A stretch of 45,501 nt of DNA from Chloroflexota bacterium (GCA_014360805.1 JACIWU010000017.1:1-45501); one strand, 5' to 3'. Shown: positions 7,259-15,670, counted from the stretch's first letter. Translations and numbers: made by a program. Notes: generated from the sequence alone by a model not told the origin.

Positions 7259-7762
7259 TCACCAGCCTTCAACGAACTTGCGCCATTCCTCGTATTCGTC
7301 CAGGTAGTGGCGAAACAGGTACAGGCTGTTGGCGCGCGGCTCAAACGCGGGCCGCAGAAGCCGCATTTGGGCCTCTTGGGGCGTCCGCCCGCCCTTGCGC
7401 CGATTGCACGCGGGACACGCCGACACCAGGTTGTCCCAAGTGGGCGTGCCGCCCCTGTGGCGGGGAATCACATGGTCCACCGTGAGGTGCTTGGATGGCT
7501 GCCCACAGTACTGGCACGTGTAGTTGTCGCGCCGGAAGATTTCCTTCTTACTGAGGCGCACGCGCGGATAGGGACGCATCACGGTCCGATGGAGCCGAAT
7601 GACCGACGGGCGGGGCAGCAAGCGCGAGGGCGTTCGCACGTACCCGCGGCCATTCTCCACGACTTCCGCCTTGCCCAGGTAGAGCAGGGTCATGGCCCGG
7701 CGCGTGCTGCATACGTGCAACGGTTGGAAATTGTGGTTCAGCACTAGGACGGGGGTATGCAC
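7259..7762 (-). CDS. HNH endonuclease family protein
   Basis: A 167-residue HNH protein of the widespread single-domain bacterial type beginning HTPVLVLNHNF. The HNH core is complete: CQYCG, then LTVDHVIPRHRGG, WDNLVSACPACNRRKG. Two CxxC pairs should bind structural zinc, and the His of VDHV is the expected catalytic residue. The N-terminal 70 residues form the family's conserved leader domain. GTG 7762 is selected because GGGAGGAG lies 5 nt upstream and the family usually starts at this VHTPVLVLN motif. Its cellular role is not established; it is a chromosomal housekeeping-like HNH gene, not part of a visible restriction or phage module. It has its own promoter at 7813-7842. Confidence 0.9.
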   Translation of the reverse strand: MHTPVLVLNHNFQPLHVCSTRRAMTLLYLGKAEVVENGRGYVRTPSRLLPRPSVIRLHRTVMRPYPRVRLSKKEIFRRDNYTCQYCGQPSKHLTVDHVIPRHRGGTPTWDNLVSACPACNRRKGGRTPQEAQMRLLRPAFEPRANSLYLFRHYLDEYEEWRKFVEGW

Positions 7763-7812
7763 TGTTCTCCTCCCCCTCGGCACGATGAACGCCTAGGTCA
7801 ATGTCGCTGCGT

Positions 7813-7842
7813 ATTCTAGCACGGTTTGCGAAGGACTACAAA
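7813..7842 (-). promoter_or_regulatory. Promoter of the HNH gene
   Basis: On the minus strand, TTTGTA (7842-7837), 18-nt spacer, TAGAAT (7818-7813), about 45 nt before the GTG start. Confidence 0.5.
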
Positions 7843-7881
7843 ATGGGGCGAGAGGCCGCGCACGGGCTGGCCCGGCGTAGC

Positions 7882-8559
7882 CTATCCTTCGGGCGCGGGC
7901 GCTTCGGGGCAACTGAACACGTACCCGATGCCGCGCACCGTGCGGATGTACTCGGGGCGGCAGGGGTCCGCCTCCAACTTCTTCCGCAGCCAGCGGATGT
8001 GCACGTAGATGGTGCGGATGTAGCCCATGTACGTCGTATCCCACACGGCCTCCAGAATCTGCTTCTTGGACAGAACCTCGCGGGGGCGGGTCATGAAGAA
8101 CTCCAGGAGGCGGAACTCCTTGGGGGTCAGCGGGCATCGCTCCTCGCCTTTCCACACGCACTGGTTCTCGTAGTCCAGCGTCAGGTCGCCCACGTGAATG
8201 GGTCTGGGTTTCTGTTGCGAGAGCAGTCGCCGCACATGGTACAAGATTCGGCGGGTTGTGGTCGGACGATCCAGCACGCGCTGATTCTCCGCCGCCGGCA
8301 CTTGGACGCCCTCGGGCGGCACGAACACCAACGGCGTGGAGCCGATGGCGCGCCGCAGCGAGTTGCCAAAGGATTGGGGAGATGTGGTGTGGCCGTTCAG
8401 GCTGAGGACAACCAGGGCGTAGCCTTGCCCCTTTGCCAGGCGTACCGCCTTGCGGCTGGGCGGAGCCATCTGCACGTGAAAACCCGCGCGCCGCAAAGAA
8501 GCCTGGATTCGCTCCGCTTCCAAGAGGTCGTCGTCAATCAGAAGGATTTTGGTTTCCAT
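7882..8559 (-). CDS. OmpR/PhoB-type response regulator with degenerate receiver
   Basis: A 225-residue DNA-binding regulator. Residues 1-115 form a receiver-like domain and about 125-220 a winged-helix Trans_reg_C domain (LTPKEFRLLEFFM, VDTTYM-like recognition region, VHIRWLRKKLE, IRTVRGIGYVF). The acidic pocket IDDD (8-11) is kept, but the phosphoacceptor Asp expected after the third strand is Ser53 (VVLSLNG), and the usual Lys of the KP motif is Arg in DRPTTT. So canonical aspartyl phosphorylation is unlikely, and it may be constitutive or respond to a ligand. No histidine kinase is adjacent. ATG 8559 is preferred over a TTG two codons earlier. Its mRNA has a 137-nt leader with a terminator-like element. 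Confidence 0.9.
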   Translation of the reverse strand: METKILLIDDDLLEAERIQASLRRAGFHVQMAPPSRKAVRLAKGQGYALVVLSLNGHTTSPQSFGNSLRRAIGSTPLVFVPPEGVQVPAAENQRVLDRPTTTRRILYHVRRLLSQQKPRPIHVGDLTLDYENQCVWKGEERCPLTPKEFRLLEFFMTRPREVLSKKQILEAVWDTTYMGYIRTIYVHIRWLRKKLEADPCRPEYIRTVRGIGYVFSCPEAPAPEG

Positions 8560-8696
8560 AGGCAATGTCCGGAATTTGCCTGGCCGCTATGACAATTTTG
8601 CTCGGCCCGTGAGCGAAAAAAGCCCCCGTGCCGGCAGTCGCTTCTCAAGATCCCTGGTGGCAATGGAGGCGAAAGATGTGAGTCCCCTGTGCGTGC
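8560..8696 (-). promoter_or_regulatory. Leader of the atypical response regulator mRNA with terminator-like element
   Basis: Transcription from the 8703-8731 promoter would start near 8696, giving a leader of about 137 nt. On the minus strand GCCTCC (8670-8665) can pair with GGGGGC (8627-8622), directly followed by six U (8621-8616), resembling an attenuator with a 37-nt loop that itself contains a TGCCGGCA palindrome. No recognised riboswitch class fits. Confidence 0.45.
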
Positions 8697-8702
8697 ACAC
8701 CT

Positions 8703-8731
8703 ATTATAACGCATTTGCGCGCGGTTAGCAA
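8703..8731 (-). promoter_or_regulatory. Promoter of the atypical response regulator
   Basis: On the minus strand, TTGCTA (8731-8726), 17-nt spacer, perfect TATAAT (8708-8703). Confidence 0.7.
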
Positions 8732-8785
8732 TATGCCACCGACGACTTTCGGAGAGAATTCACGCACATGTCAGACAAACCGCGT

Positions 8786-8814
8786 TTGACCCGCCCCGCC
8801 GAAAGGGCTATAAT
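8786..8814 (+). promoter_or_regulatory. Promoter of the mannosyltransferase-flippase operon
   Basis: TTGACC (8786-8791), 17-nt spacer, TATAAT (8809-8814). The start near 8821 rules out upstream in-frame start codons and supports ATG 8849. Confidence 0.8.
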
Positions 8815-8848
8815 CGCACCACCACCCTATGCTGAGAAGGGATGCTTG

Positions 8849-9595
8849 ATGACGGACGCAACCCGTTTGACCATGGTTGTCATACCGACCTACAACGAGG
8901 CCGACAACCTGCCCACCCTTGTGGCCGAACTGTTTGCCCAGCCGGTGCAGGATCTGCAGATTCTAGTCGTGGACGACGCCTCGCCGGACGGCACGGGCGA
9001 GGTGGCCGACGCCCTGGCCGCCAAATACCCGGGCCGCCTGCACGTCATCCACCGCCCCGGCAAGATGGGGCTAGGCACGGCCTACGTTACGGGCTTCCGC
9101 TACGCCATGGCCCACGGCGCCGACTACATCATCCAGATGGATGCCGACTTTTCCCACTCGCCGAACTACATACCCGTATTCCTGGAGAAGATGCCAGAGT
9201 ACGATGTCGTGGTCGGCTCCCGCTATGTGGAGGGCGGGCGGCTGGACGAGCAATGGGGCCTGGGCCGCTACCTGTTGAGTTGGTTCGCCAACAGCGTGTA
9301 CACGCGGCTGATCCTGGGCGTCAAGACGCGCGACGCCACGGCGGGGTTCAAGTGCTGGCGGCGCGAGGCGTTGGAGCGCATAGACCTGGACCGCGTGCAC
9401 TCCGGCGGGTACATCTTCCAGGTGGAGATGGCCTACCTGAGCGAGAAGTTAGGGTTGAGAGTACTGGAGATTCCCATTTTCTTTGAGGATCGGCGTATCG
9501 GCAGGTCCAAGATGACCATTCCCGTGAAACTAGAGGCCGCATGGCGCGTGTTTGAGATTCGCTGGCGGTATCGGCGGCTCCGAGGGGGCGGGTGA
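8849..9595 (+). CDS. Polyprenol monophosphomannose synthase (GT2, DPM1-like)
   Basis: Transfers a sugar, probably mannose, from a nucleotide sugar to polyprenyl phosphate on the cytoplasmic face, producing donors for GT-C enzymes outside. The 248-residue protein has no C-terminal membrane domain, as in the compact DPM1 class. Motifs in order: [28 protein letters not shown], the metal-binding [32 protein letters not shown] and a C-terminal RIGRSKM. GAGAAGGGA lies 6 nt before ATG 8849. Its TGA overlaps the GTG of the next gene by 4 nt, indicating translational coupling with the YfhO-flippase fusion. The donor sugar cannot be read from sequence. Confidence 0.93.
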   Translation: MTDATRLTMVVIPTYNEADNLPTLVAELFAQPVQDLQILVVDDASPDGTGEVADALAAKYPGRLHVIHRPGKMGLGTAYVTGFRYAMAHGADYIIQMDADFSHSPNYIPVFLEKMPEYDVVVGSRYVEGGRLDEQWGLGRYLLSWFANSVYTRLILGVKTRDATAGFKCWRREALERIDLDRVHSGGYIFQVEMAYLSEKLGLRVLEIPIFFEDRRIGRSKMTIPVKLEAAWRVFEIRWRYRRLRGGG

Positions 9596-12500
9596 GCGGC
9601 GTCAAGGTTGGTTTCGGCGCAGGGCTTCGGTTCTTCCAGACTCCTCGCGGGCGCAGGTGGCTCCCTGTGCTGGGATTCGCGCTGCTCCCGCTGATCTTCT
9701 TCTGGCCCGTCATCTTCGGGGGCAAGACCCTGCTGCCGGCGGACAACCTGTTCGCCTTTGAGCCGTGGCGTACCTTCGCGGCGTCGCTCGGCGTTCGCTT
9801 CCCCCACAACGAACTGCTGAGCGACCTCATCCTGGAGAACTACGTCTGGAAGCAGTTCATCCTCCAGTCGCTCCACCAGCGGCAGATTCCTCTGTGGAAC
9901 CCCTACCTGTTCGCGGGGGTTCCCTTCCTGGCGGCGGGGCAGCATTCGGCCATGTATCCCCTGAGCCTCGTGTACTACGTGCTGCCGCTGCCCCTGGCCT
10001 ACGGCGTGTTCACGTACATCCATTTCGTGCTGGCGGGGTTGTTTACGCACCTATTCGTGCGGACGTTGGGGGCCAGCCGCGCGGGGGCGTTTGTGGCAGG
10101 GGTTACGTTCACCTTCAGCGCCTTCATGGTGGTGAGCGTGGACTTCCCCATGATCGTCGCCGCGGTTACGTGGCTGCCCTTCCTGCTGTGGGTGGCCGAG
10201 AAACTGCTGCGCCTGGCCGAGGCGTCGGCCAGCCACTGGAGGGCCGCGCTGTGGGTGCTCGTGGGGGCCGCCGGCCTGGGCATGCAGATTTTGGCGGGCC
10301 ACGTGGAGATCATGGTGTACGTGGCCATCATCCTGGCCTACTACGCGGCGGGGCGGCTCGTCGCCATGGGGTTGCGGCACCAGCGGGCCTTCTGGCCCAT
10401 GGCGGGGCGGGCGGTGGCCTGGCTGGCGGCGCTGGGGGTGCTGGGCATCGGCCTGGGCGCGGTGCAGTGGGTTCCCCTGTACGAACTGGTCCGCCAGAAC
10501 TTCCGTCAGGGGGCCGCGAGTTACCAGCAGGTCGTCGGCTGGGCCTATCCCTGGCGGCAGATCATCACCTTCTTCGTCCCCGACTTCTTCGGCAACCCCA
10601 GCCACCACCAGTACTTTGACCTGTTCCGGTGGCAGGTTGTGCCCGTTACCACCAACGCCCTGGGCGAACCCATCACTGAAATCGCGTGGACAAAGGGGCT
10701 GCCCACGTGGAAGAACTACGTGGAGGCGGGAAGTTACGTCGGCATCCTGCCGCTGCTGCTGGCCGTGATCGCCGTCATCCGCAGGCGCGGCGCCGCCGTG
10801 TGGATTTTCGCGTCGCTGGCCGTCGTGTCGGTGCTGATGGCGTTCGGCACGCCGCTGTACGCGCTGTTCTTCTACCTGGTCCCCGGCGCCAACCAGTTGC
10901 ATTCGCCGTTCCGCTGGGTCTTCGCCTACACGCTCAGCGTGGCAGTGCTGGCGGGCCTTGGGGTTACGGCGCTCTCCCGCTGGGCGGCCGATTCCGAGCG
11001 CGTGAACCGCGCGACCCGATGGCTGGCCGGTTTCGCGGCGGCGGTCGGGGCGCTGGGACTTGGCGCGCTCCTGCTGTCCCGCGCGATGGGCGGGTTCACG
11101 CTCCGCCTGGCCGACCGCTTCGTCCAGACGCAGGGGCTGGCGCAGCGCGCCTTCGCCGACGGCGCCATGCTGTACTCGTATCAGTTCCGCAACTTCTTCC
11201 TGTTCGGCCTGTTCCTGCTCCTGTCGGGCCTGGTAGTGCGGTGGGCGGCGCGGGCGCGCGGGCACGGGTGGAAAATCGCCGCCGCAGCCGTCGTCGCCCT
11301 GGACCTGTTCGTGGTGGGCATCGGGTTCAACCCCCGAACCGACCCCGCGCTGCTGGAGTTCAAGCCGCCGGTGGTGGACTTCCTCCAGCGCGACCAGGGC
11401 CTGTGGCGGTTCACCACGTTTATCGCGCCCGGCGAAAAGCCCTTCAACGCCAATTCGGGCATGATCTTCGGCTTCCAGGACATTCGGGGCTACGACTCCA
11501 TCATCCCCAAGCAGTACGTAGAATACATGGGGTGGATTGAGGCGCAGGACGAACTGCTGTACAACCGCATCGCGCCGCTGTCGGAATTGAACTCGCTGGA
11601 CTCGCCGCTGCTACACCTGTTGAACGTGAAGTACGTCATCGCGACGCAGGAGATTGACCGCCCAGGCTACCGACTTGTGTACAGCGGCGAGGTGCGGGTG
11701 TACGAGAACCAGAACGCCATGCCGCGCGCCTTCGCGCTGCCGGCCACCGCCGCCGTCGTCGTGCCCCGCGAGAAGGTGGGCGACGCGCTGAAGCAGTACG
11801 ACCCGCGCATGTACGTTGTCCTGGAAGAGGAGCATGGGTTCCGCGCCCAGGCCGCCGCGCAGCCTGCCCAGTACGCGCCGGTGGCCGTGGAATCCTACGC
11901 GGGCAACGAGGTGTTTCTGAAGGCCAGCCTGGCCCAACCCAGCCTGGTGGTGCTCGCCGACAGTTACTTCCCGGGATGGAAGGCGTATGCCAGGGCCGAG
12001 GGCGACGCCGACGAGCGCGAACTGGCCCTCTACCGCGCCGACGGCAACTTCCGCGCCGTGTACCTGGAGCCGGGCACGTACACCATCCGCTTCAAGTACA
12101 CGCCCATGTCGTTCAAGTTGGGGCTGTATGCGTCGTTCCTGGCGGCCATGTCCATGGTGCTGCTGGCGGTGTTCGCCGTGTGGCGGCGCTTCTACCGCGC
12201 CGACGCGGGCGACTCGGCGGTGAAGCGCGTGGCGAAGAACTCGCTGGTGCTGATGGGGATGTCGCTGCTGAACCGCTTCATTGACCTGGTGTTCGCCATG
12301 CTCATGTTGCGCATCCTGGCCCCGGTGGGCGCGGGGCGCTACCAGACGGCCGTCAACCTCATCGGGTACTTTGAGATCCTCGTCCTGTTCGGCCTGGGGA
12401 CGCTCCTGACCCGCGAGGCGTCCAAGAAGCCCGAAGAGCAGCGCCGCTACCTGGGCAACACCCTCGTGCTACGGCTGCTGTTGTGGGCGGTGTCCTTGCC

Positions 12501-13719
12501 CATCCTGGCGGGCATCCTGGTGCTTTCGGCGCGGGTCGGCAACATGGCCATGGAGACCGTGTGGGCGGTGCTGCTGTTCAGCATCGGGCTGATCTTCAGC
12601 AGTTTCGCCGAGGCCATCTCGTCGGTGTTCTACGCCCACGAGCAGATGGAGTACCCCGCGGCCATCTCGTCGGTTACGACGATTCTGCGGGTGATGTTGG
12701 GGGCGCTGGTGCTGCTGCTGGGCTGGGGAGTGGTGGGGCTGGCGGGCGTGTCGGTGGTGGTCAACGTGATTACGCTGCTCATCCTGGGCATCCTGGCGGC
12801 GCGGTTCTACTTCCGCCCGCGCCTGGAGTTTGAGCCAAGTTTCGGCTACCGCCTCCTGTCCGACTCGTACCCGCTGATGATCAACCACCTGCTGGCCACT
12901 ATCTTCTTCCGCATTGACATTCAGTTCCTCCAGCAGTATCGGGGCGACGCGGAGGTGGGATACTACTCGGCCGCCCACCGCTGGATTGACGCGCTGCAAA
13001 TCGTGCCGTCGTACTTCACGCTGGCCATCTTCCCGCTCATGTCGCGCTACGCTGAATCGGCACGGGAGTCGCTGGTGCGCGCCTACATCCTGTCGCTGCG
13101 CCTGCTCCTGATGTTCATCTTGCCCGTTACCGTCATCACGCTGTTCATCTCCCGCGAACTCATCGCCGTGCTGGGCGGGAGCCGCTACCTGCCCCAATCC
13201 ATGATCGCGCTGCAACTGCTGATTCTCTCGCGGCCCTTCGGGTTCATCAACGCCGTTACCCAGTACGTGCTCATCGCCATTGACCAGCAGCGATTCCTGA
13301 CCAAAGCGTTCCTCATCGGGATGACCTTCAACGTGGTGATGAACTTCCTGTTCGTGCCGAGGTACGGATACCAGGCCGCGGCGGCGATCCTCATCTTCTC
13401 GGAGATCGCGCTCCTGCTGCCGTTCTACTACGCCGTGCGCAAGCACCTGACGCGCGTGCCGTGGGTGGGCATCACGTGGCAGCCGCTGGTGGCGTCGCTG
13501 GCGTGCGCGGGAATCCTGTGGGCGATGCGCCCCGTGAGCCTGCTGCTGGGGCTGCTGCTGGCGATCGTCGCGTATCCGGTCGTCCTGTGGCTTGTCGGCG
13601 GGTTCCGCGGGAAAGACCTGGACGTGGTGTTGGCCGCCATTCCAATGGGGCGATTGCGAAGCCTGCTGCGCGGAAAGGCTCCCGCCGCAGAGATCGCCGA
13701 GGGGGAGAGTACTCCTTGA
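9592..13719 (+). CDS. YfhO-family membrane protein fused to a MOP-type polysaccharide flippase
   Basis: A 1375-residue polytopic membrane protein in one uninterrupted frame. Residues 1-865 are YfhO/GT-C-like: an N-terminal transmembrane bundle with [11 protein letters not shown] and [10 protein letters not shown], many hydrophobic segments to about 575, an extracytoplasmic domain (about 585-835; [18 protein letters not shown]), and a last transmembrane helix (about 843-860). After a short linker (about 865-875), residues 875-1350 are a Wzx/RfbX-like flippase with about 12-14 transmembrane segments ([56 protein letters not shown]). It probably handles lipid-linked sugars from the upstream mannosyltransferase. 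The GTG start overlaps the preceding stop. YfhO is implicated in lipoteichoic acid glycosylation in Firmicutes; here function is inferred. Confidence 0.9.
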   Translation: MSGVKVGFGAGLRFFQTPRGRRWLPVLGFALLPLIFFWPVIFGGKTLLPADNLFAFEPWRTFAASLGVRFPHNELLSDLILENYVWKQFILQSLHQRQIPLWNPYLFAGVPFLAAGQHSAMYPLSLVYYVLPLPLAYGVFTYIHFVLAGLFTHLFVRTLGASRAGAFVAGVTFTFSAFMVVSVDFPMIVAAVTWLPFLLWVAEKLLRLAEASASHWRAALWVLVGAAGLGMQILAGHVEIMVYVAIILAYYAAGRLVAMGLRHQRAFWPMAGRAVAWLAALGVLGIGLGAVQWVPLYELVRQNFRQGAASYQQVVGWAYPWRQIITFFVPDFFGNPSHHQYFDLFRWQVVPVTTNALGEPITEIAWTKGLPTWKNYVEAGSYVGILPLLLAVIAVIRRRGAAVWIFASLAVVSVLMAFGTPLYALFFYLVPGANQLHSPFRWVFAYTLSVAVLAGLGVTALSRWAADSERVNRATRWLAGFAAAVGALGLGALLLSRAMGGFTLRLADRFVQTQGLAQRAFADGAMLYSYQFRNFFLFGLFLLLSGLVVRWAARARGHGWKIAAAAVVALDLFVVGIGFNPRTDPALLEFKPPVVDFLQRDQGLWRFTTFIAPGEKPFNANSGMIFGFQDIRGYDSIIPKQYVEYMGWIEAQDELLYNRIAPLSELNSLDSPLLHLLNVKYVIATQEIDRPGYRLVYSGEVRVYENQNAMPRAFALPATAAVVVPREKVGDALKQYDPRMYVVLEEEHGFRAQAAAQPAQYAPVAVESYAGNEVFLKASLAQPSLVVLADSYFPGWKAYARAEGDADERELALYRADGNFRAVYLEPGTYTIRFKYTPMSFKLGLYASFLAAMSMVLLAVFAVWRRFYRADAGDSAVKRVAKNSLVLMGMSLLNRFIDLVFAMLMLRILAPVGAGRYQTAVNLIGYFEILVLFGLGTLLTREASKKPEEQRRYLGNTLVLRLLLWAVSLPILAGILVLSARVGNMAMETVWAVLLFSIGLIFSSFAEAISSVFYAHEQMEYPAAISSVTTILRVMLGALVLLLGWGVVGLAGVSVVVNVITLLILGILAARFYFRPRLEFEPSFGYRLLSDSYPLMINHLLATIFFRIDIQFLQQYRGDAEVGYYSAAHRWIDALQIVPSYFTLAIFPLMSRYAESARESLVRAYILSLRLLLMFILPVTVITLFISRELIAVLGGSRYLPQSMIALQLLILSRPFGFINAVTQYVLIAIDQQRFLTKAFLIGMTFNVVMNFLFVPRYGYQAAAAILIFSEIALLLPFYYAVRKHLTRVPWVGITWQPLVASLACAGILWAMRPVSLLLGLLLAIVAYPVVLWLVGGFRGKDLDVVLAAIPMGRLRSLLRGKAPAAEIAEGESTP

Positions 13720-13750
13720 TGCTCTGTGATCTCTGTTGGGATCGTTTTCT

Positions 13751-13976
13751 CACACAGAGGCACAAAGACACGAAGAGATAAAGGCACAGAAAACAATCCC
13801 TTTGTGCTCCTGTGTCTCTGTGTGGAAGTTTCGTAGGGCGGCTTTCCATAGCCGCCGGAGGCAGGAGGCAGGTGTGGAAACCTGCCCTACGCTCGTAAAA
13901 GATTCTCACCGTGGAGACCGGCGAGAACGCGGAGATTTCAGGGTAACTCTCTGCGGTCTCCGCGTGCTCGGCGGTA
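13751..13976. repeat. Three different palindromic repeats stacked in one intergenic region
   Basis: 13751-13826 is a CACACAGAGGCACAAAGACACG-type element with an imperfect inverse arm ending CTCTGTGTGG (relatives at 29148-29193 and 38981-39095). 13833-13890 is the GTAGGGC...GCCCTAC element also found at the window start. 13904-13976 is a third type, with CACCGTGGAGACCGGCGAG opposed by GCGGTCTCCGCGTGCTCGGCGG. They fill most of 13720-14010; no gene is visible there. Confidence 0.8.
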
Positions 13977-14010
13977 AAATGGTATTGGCGGGCCACATGG
14001 GAGCGATGAC

Positions 14011-14556
14011 ATGAAACCGTTGCGCGGGACGGACTTGAAGCGGTTTCACCGCCAGGTGCGGCGGGAGTTGCCCATCGCCCACAGCATCGTCGCCATCCTG
14101 CAAAGCGTGGAGTATCCCGTCAATGTCGGTTCCATCTTCCGCATCGCCGACGCCGCCGCGCTGGATGAACTCATCCTCACCGGCATCACGCCGACGCCCG
14201 ACAACCCCACGGTGGCCAAGGTGGGCCGCGGCAAGCACGCCCGCGTCCCGTGGCGCTACGTGCCCGACGCCGCCGATGCCATCCGCCAGGTCAAGGACGA
14301 CGGGTATCGCGTCTACGCGCTGGAACTCACCGCCGACGCCGCCCCGTACCATGCCGTGGACTGGCCCGACAAGGTGTGCCTGGTGGTGGGCCACGAGGAT
14401 CACGGCGTAACGAAGGCCACGCTGGCGCTATGCGACGAGGCCGTGTTCATCCCCATGTGGGGCAAGGGTGCGTCGCTCAACGTCCACGTGGCGCTGGCGA
14501 TTGTGGTGTACCACATCCGCCAGAAGACAGACTCACCCCCGTCCGCTGGCCGTTGA
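14011..14556 (+). CDS. TrmH/SpoU-family RNA 2'-O-methyltransferase
   Basis: A 181-residue SPOUT-fold methyltransferase using S-adenosylmethionine to methylate a ribose 2'-OH of tRNA or rRNA. Family motifs are in order: motif 1 YPVNVGSIFRIADAA (about 33-47), motif 2 CLVVGHEDHGV (about 123-133), and motif 3 FIPMWGKGASLNVHVALAI (about 149-167). The Asn/Arg of motif 1 and the Asn of SLNV are the expected functional residues. It lacks an extra N-terminal RNA-binding domain, so the substrate cannot be assigned. The stop codon TGA (14554-14556) lies inside the -35 box of the next promoter. A diverged copy of its 3' end occurs at 15249-15386. Confidence 0.92.
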   Translation: MKPLRGTDLKRFHRQVRRELPIAHSIVAILQSVEYPVNVGSIFRIADAAALDELILTGITPTPDNPTVAKVGRGKHARVPWRYVPDAADAIRQVKDDGYRVYALELTADAAPYHAVDWPDKVCLVVGHEDHGVTKATLALCDEAVFIPMWGKGASLNVHVALAIVVYHIRQKTDSPPSAGR

Positions 14557-14581
14557 CGACCGGCAGTTCAGGGTCTATAAT
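14553..14581 (+). promoter_or_regulatory. Promoter of the nucleotidyltransferase pair
   Basis: TTGACG (14553-14558), 17-nt spacer, TATAAT (14576-14581). The -35 box contains the methyltransferase stop codon. Confidence 0.8.
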
Positions 14582-14625
14582 ACGATTGCAGGCATGTGTG
14601 GGCAAGGATGGGTCAGAAAGCACAG

Positions 14626-14829
14626 ATGAAAGAAAGACGCATCAGCAAAGTTTACAGGAAAGTGCGTATTTCCGAGCAACCAACCGATTTCGCCTATTGG
14701 CAGACCCTATCGTACCAAGCGAGACTCGCTGCCCTAGAAGAAATCCGCCGCGAATACCACAGGTGGAAGCACGGTGCTGAACCAAGACTTCAAAGAGTTT
14801 ATCATATCGTTAAACGACAACCTCGTTAG
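14626..14829 (+). CDS. Small partner protein of a nucleotidyltransferase (toxin-antitoxin-like pair)
   Basis: A 67-residue basic protein with no signal peptide. The segment DFAYWQTLSYQARLAALEEI and the following REYHRWKHGAEPRLQRVYHIVKR resemble, from memory, small proteins commonly encoded immediately ahead of DUF6036/AbiEii-like nucleotidyltransferases. The reading frame overlaps the next gene by 56 nt, implying coupled expression. ATG 14626 is chosen as start; in-frame ATG 14608 and GTG 14596 are also possible, since none has a clear ribosome-binding site. Which partner would be toxin or antitoxin, and whether it is such a system at all, is not established by sequence. Confidence 0.75.
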   Translation: MKERRISKVYRKVRISEQPTDFAYWQTLSYQARLAALEEIRREYHRWKHGAEPRLQRVYHIVKRQPR

Positions 14830-15211
14830 GTACCTGGTCATCGGTGGGTATGCGGTCGCCATCCATGGCTATCCCCGGTACACCAAGGACATAGACATTT
14901 GGATAGAGCCGACTCCCGAAAACGCAGCCAGGATCGTGAAGGCTTTGGAACAGTTCGGATTTGGCTCATTGGGACTGAAGGCCGAGGACTTCCTCGTCCC
15001 GGATCAGGTCATTCAGCTCGGGTACCCACCGAATCGGATAGACTTGCTCACAACGGCGTTGGGCGTGGAGTTTGGCACCTGCTACGCTTCGCGTGTGGAG
15101 GTTGAAGTAGACGGCGTTATCGTGAACTTCATAGACCTGGAAAACCTGAAGAAGAACAAGAAGGCCGTGGGACGATTGCAGGATTTGGCAGATTTGGAGA
15201 ACCTGCAGTGA
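14774..15211 (+). CDS. DUF6036/AbiEii-like nucleotidyltransferase
   Basis: A 145-residue minimal nucleotidyltransferase. The pol-beta-type core is visible: VIGGYAVAIHGYPRYTKDID contains the GG..A motif and the DxD metal ligands (KDIDIWIE). The third carboxylate is probably the Asp of NRIDLLT, and FIDLENLKKNKKA is a common C-terminal motif of the family. Related domains occur as toxins or AMP/NMP-transferases in type II, IV and VII toxin-antitoxin modules. The GTG start has AGGTGGA upstream and lies within the small partner gene. The pair has its own promoter (14553-14581) and sits between a methyltransferase gene and a diverged copy of that gene's 3' end. Confidence 0.85.
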   Translation: MLNQDFKEFIISLNDNLVRYLVIGGYAVAIHGYPRYTKDIDIWIEPTPENAARIVKALEQFGFGSLGLKAEDFLVPDQVIQLGYPPNRIDLLTTALGVEFGTCYASRVEVEVDGVIVNFIDLENLKKNKKAVGRLQDLADLENLQ

Positions 15212-15248
15212 ACCGGGGTGTGTTCCTGGGAGTGCTCGCCTGAAATTC

Positions 15249-15386
15249 ACATGTACCGCAAAGGATGACCGTGTGATACCACCGTGGGGCAAGGGCGCGT
15301 CGCTGAATGTGCGCGTCGCGCTGGGGATTGTGGCGTATCACATGCGGGGGCTGGGGCAGGAACGCCCCGCGCCACAGCACCCTTGA
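15249..15386 (+). pseudogene. 3' fragment of a TrmH/SpoU methyltransferase paralogue
   Basis: The frame reads AKDDRVIPPWGKGASLNVRV, then ALGIVAYHMRG, and ends at TGA 15384-15386. It matches motif 3 of the intact gene at 14011-14556 (FIPMWGKGASLNVHVALAI). Over the 63 nt from TGGGGCAAGG I count roughly 11 mismatches, mostly at third codon positions, so it is a diverged homologue, not a recent duplicate. No 5' part (motifs 1 and 2) is present. The remaining spacer to 15505 shows no convincing gene. Confidence 0.8.
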
Positions 15387-15505
15387 CGGCCTGGGGCGTA
15401 CATAGTATACTCTGGTTGAGCGGCGAGTGCGCGGCACAGAGGGCTGGCCCACGATGCCATTGAGGTGCTGGCGGCGGAAGACGTTCACATCATGGCTGTA
15501 GCACC

Positions 15506-15670
15506 ATGAGATTCCTCCTGGATCAGGATGTCTATCCGGCAACGGCTGGCTTGTCGCGCGCCGGCGATATGGAACTGCTACAGGCGACCCGTGAGCAGAG
15601 CCGTATTCTTGTTACCCGCGACAAGGACTTCGGCGGCCTCGTGTCTTGGAGGAGCAACCGTAACCCGTGA
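15506..15670 (+). pseudogene. Shrunken DUF5615-type PIN-like toxin
   Basis: The 54-residue frame starts MRFLLDQDVYPATAGLSRAG and continues through MELLQATREQSRILVTRDKD to FGGLVSW. The first strand with LLDQDV and the TRDKDFG motif are hallmarks of DUF5615 (PIN-like fold, usually about 110-120 residues). The region between YPATAGL and DMELLQ, and everything after FGGLV, appear deleted. ATG 15506 overlaps an upstream stop as ATGA, the arrangement seen where an antitoxin precedes the toxin, but I cannot identify an antitoxin upstream. Probably inactive. Confidence 0.7.

Noticed and set aside
8560-8700. c-di-GMP-I riboswitch, suggested by GCACGCACAGGGG on the minus strand
   Set aside because: The remaining conserved core (tetraloop receptor, GGGACGCAAAGCCUC-like strand) is absent.
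14448-15350. Simple target-site duplication flanking the nucleotidyltransferase pair
   Set aside because: The two copies differ at many third codon positions, so they are not a fresh duplication; only a replaced or paralogous end is compatible.
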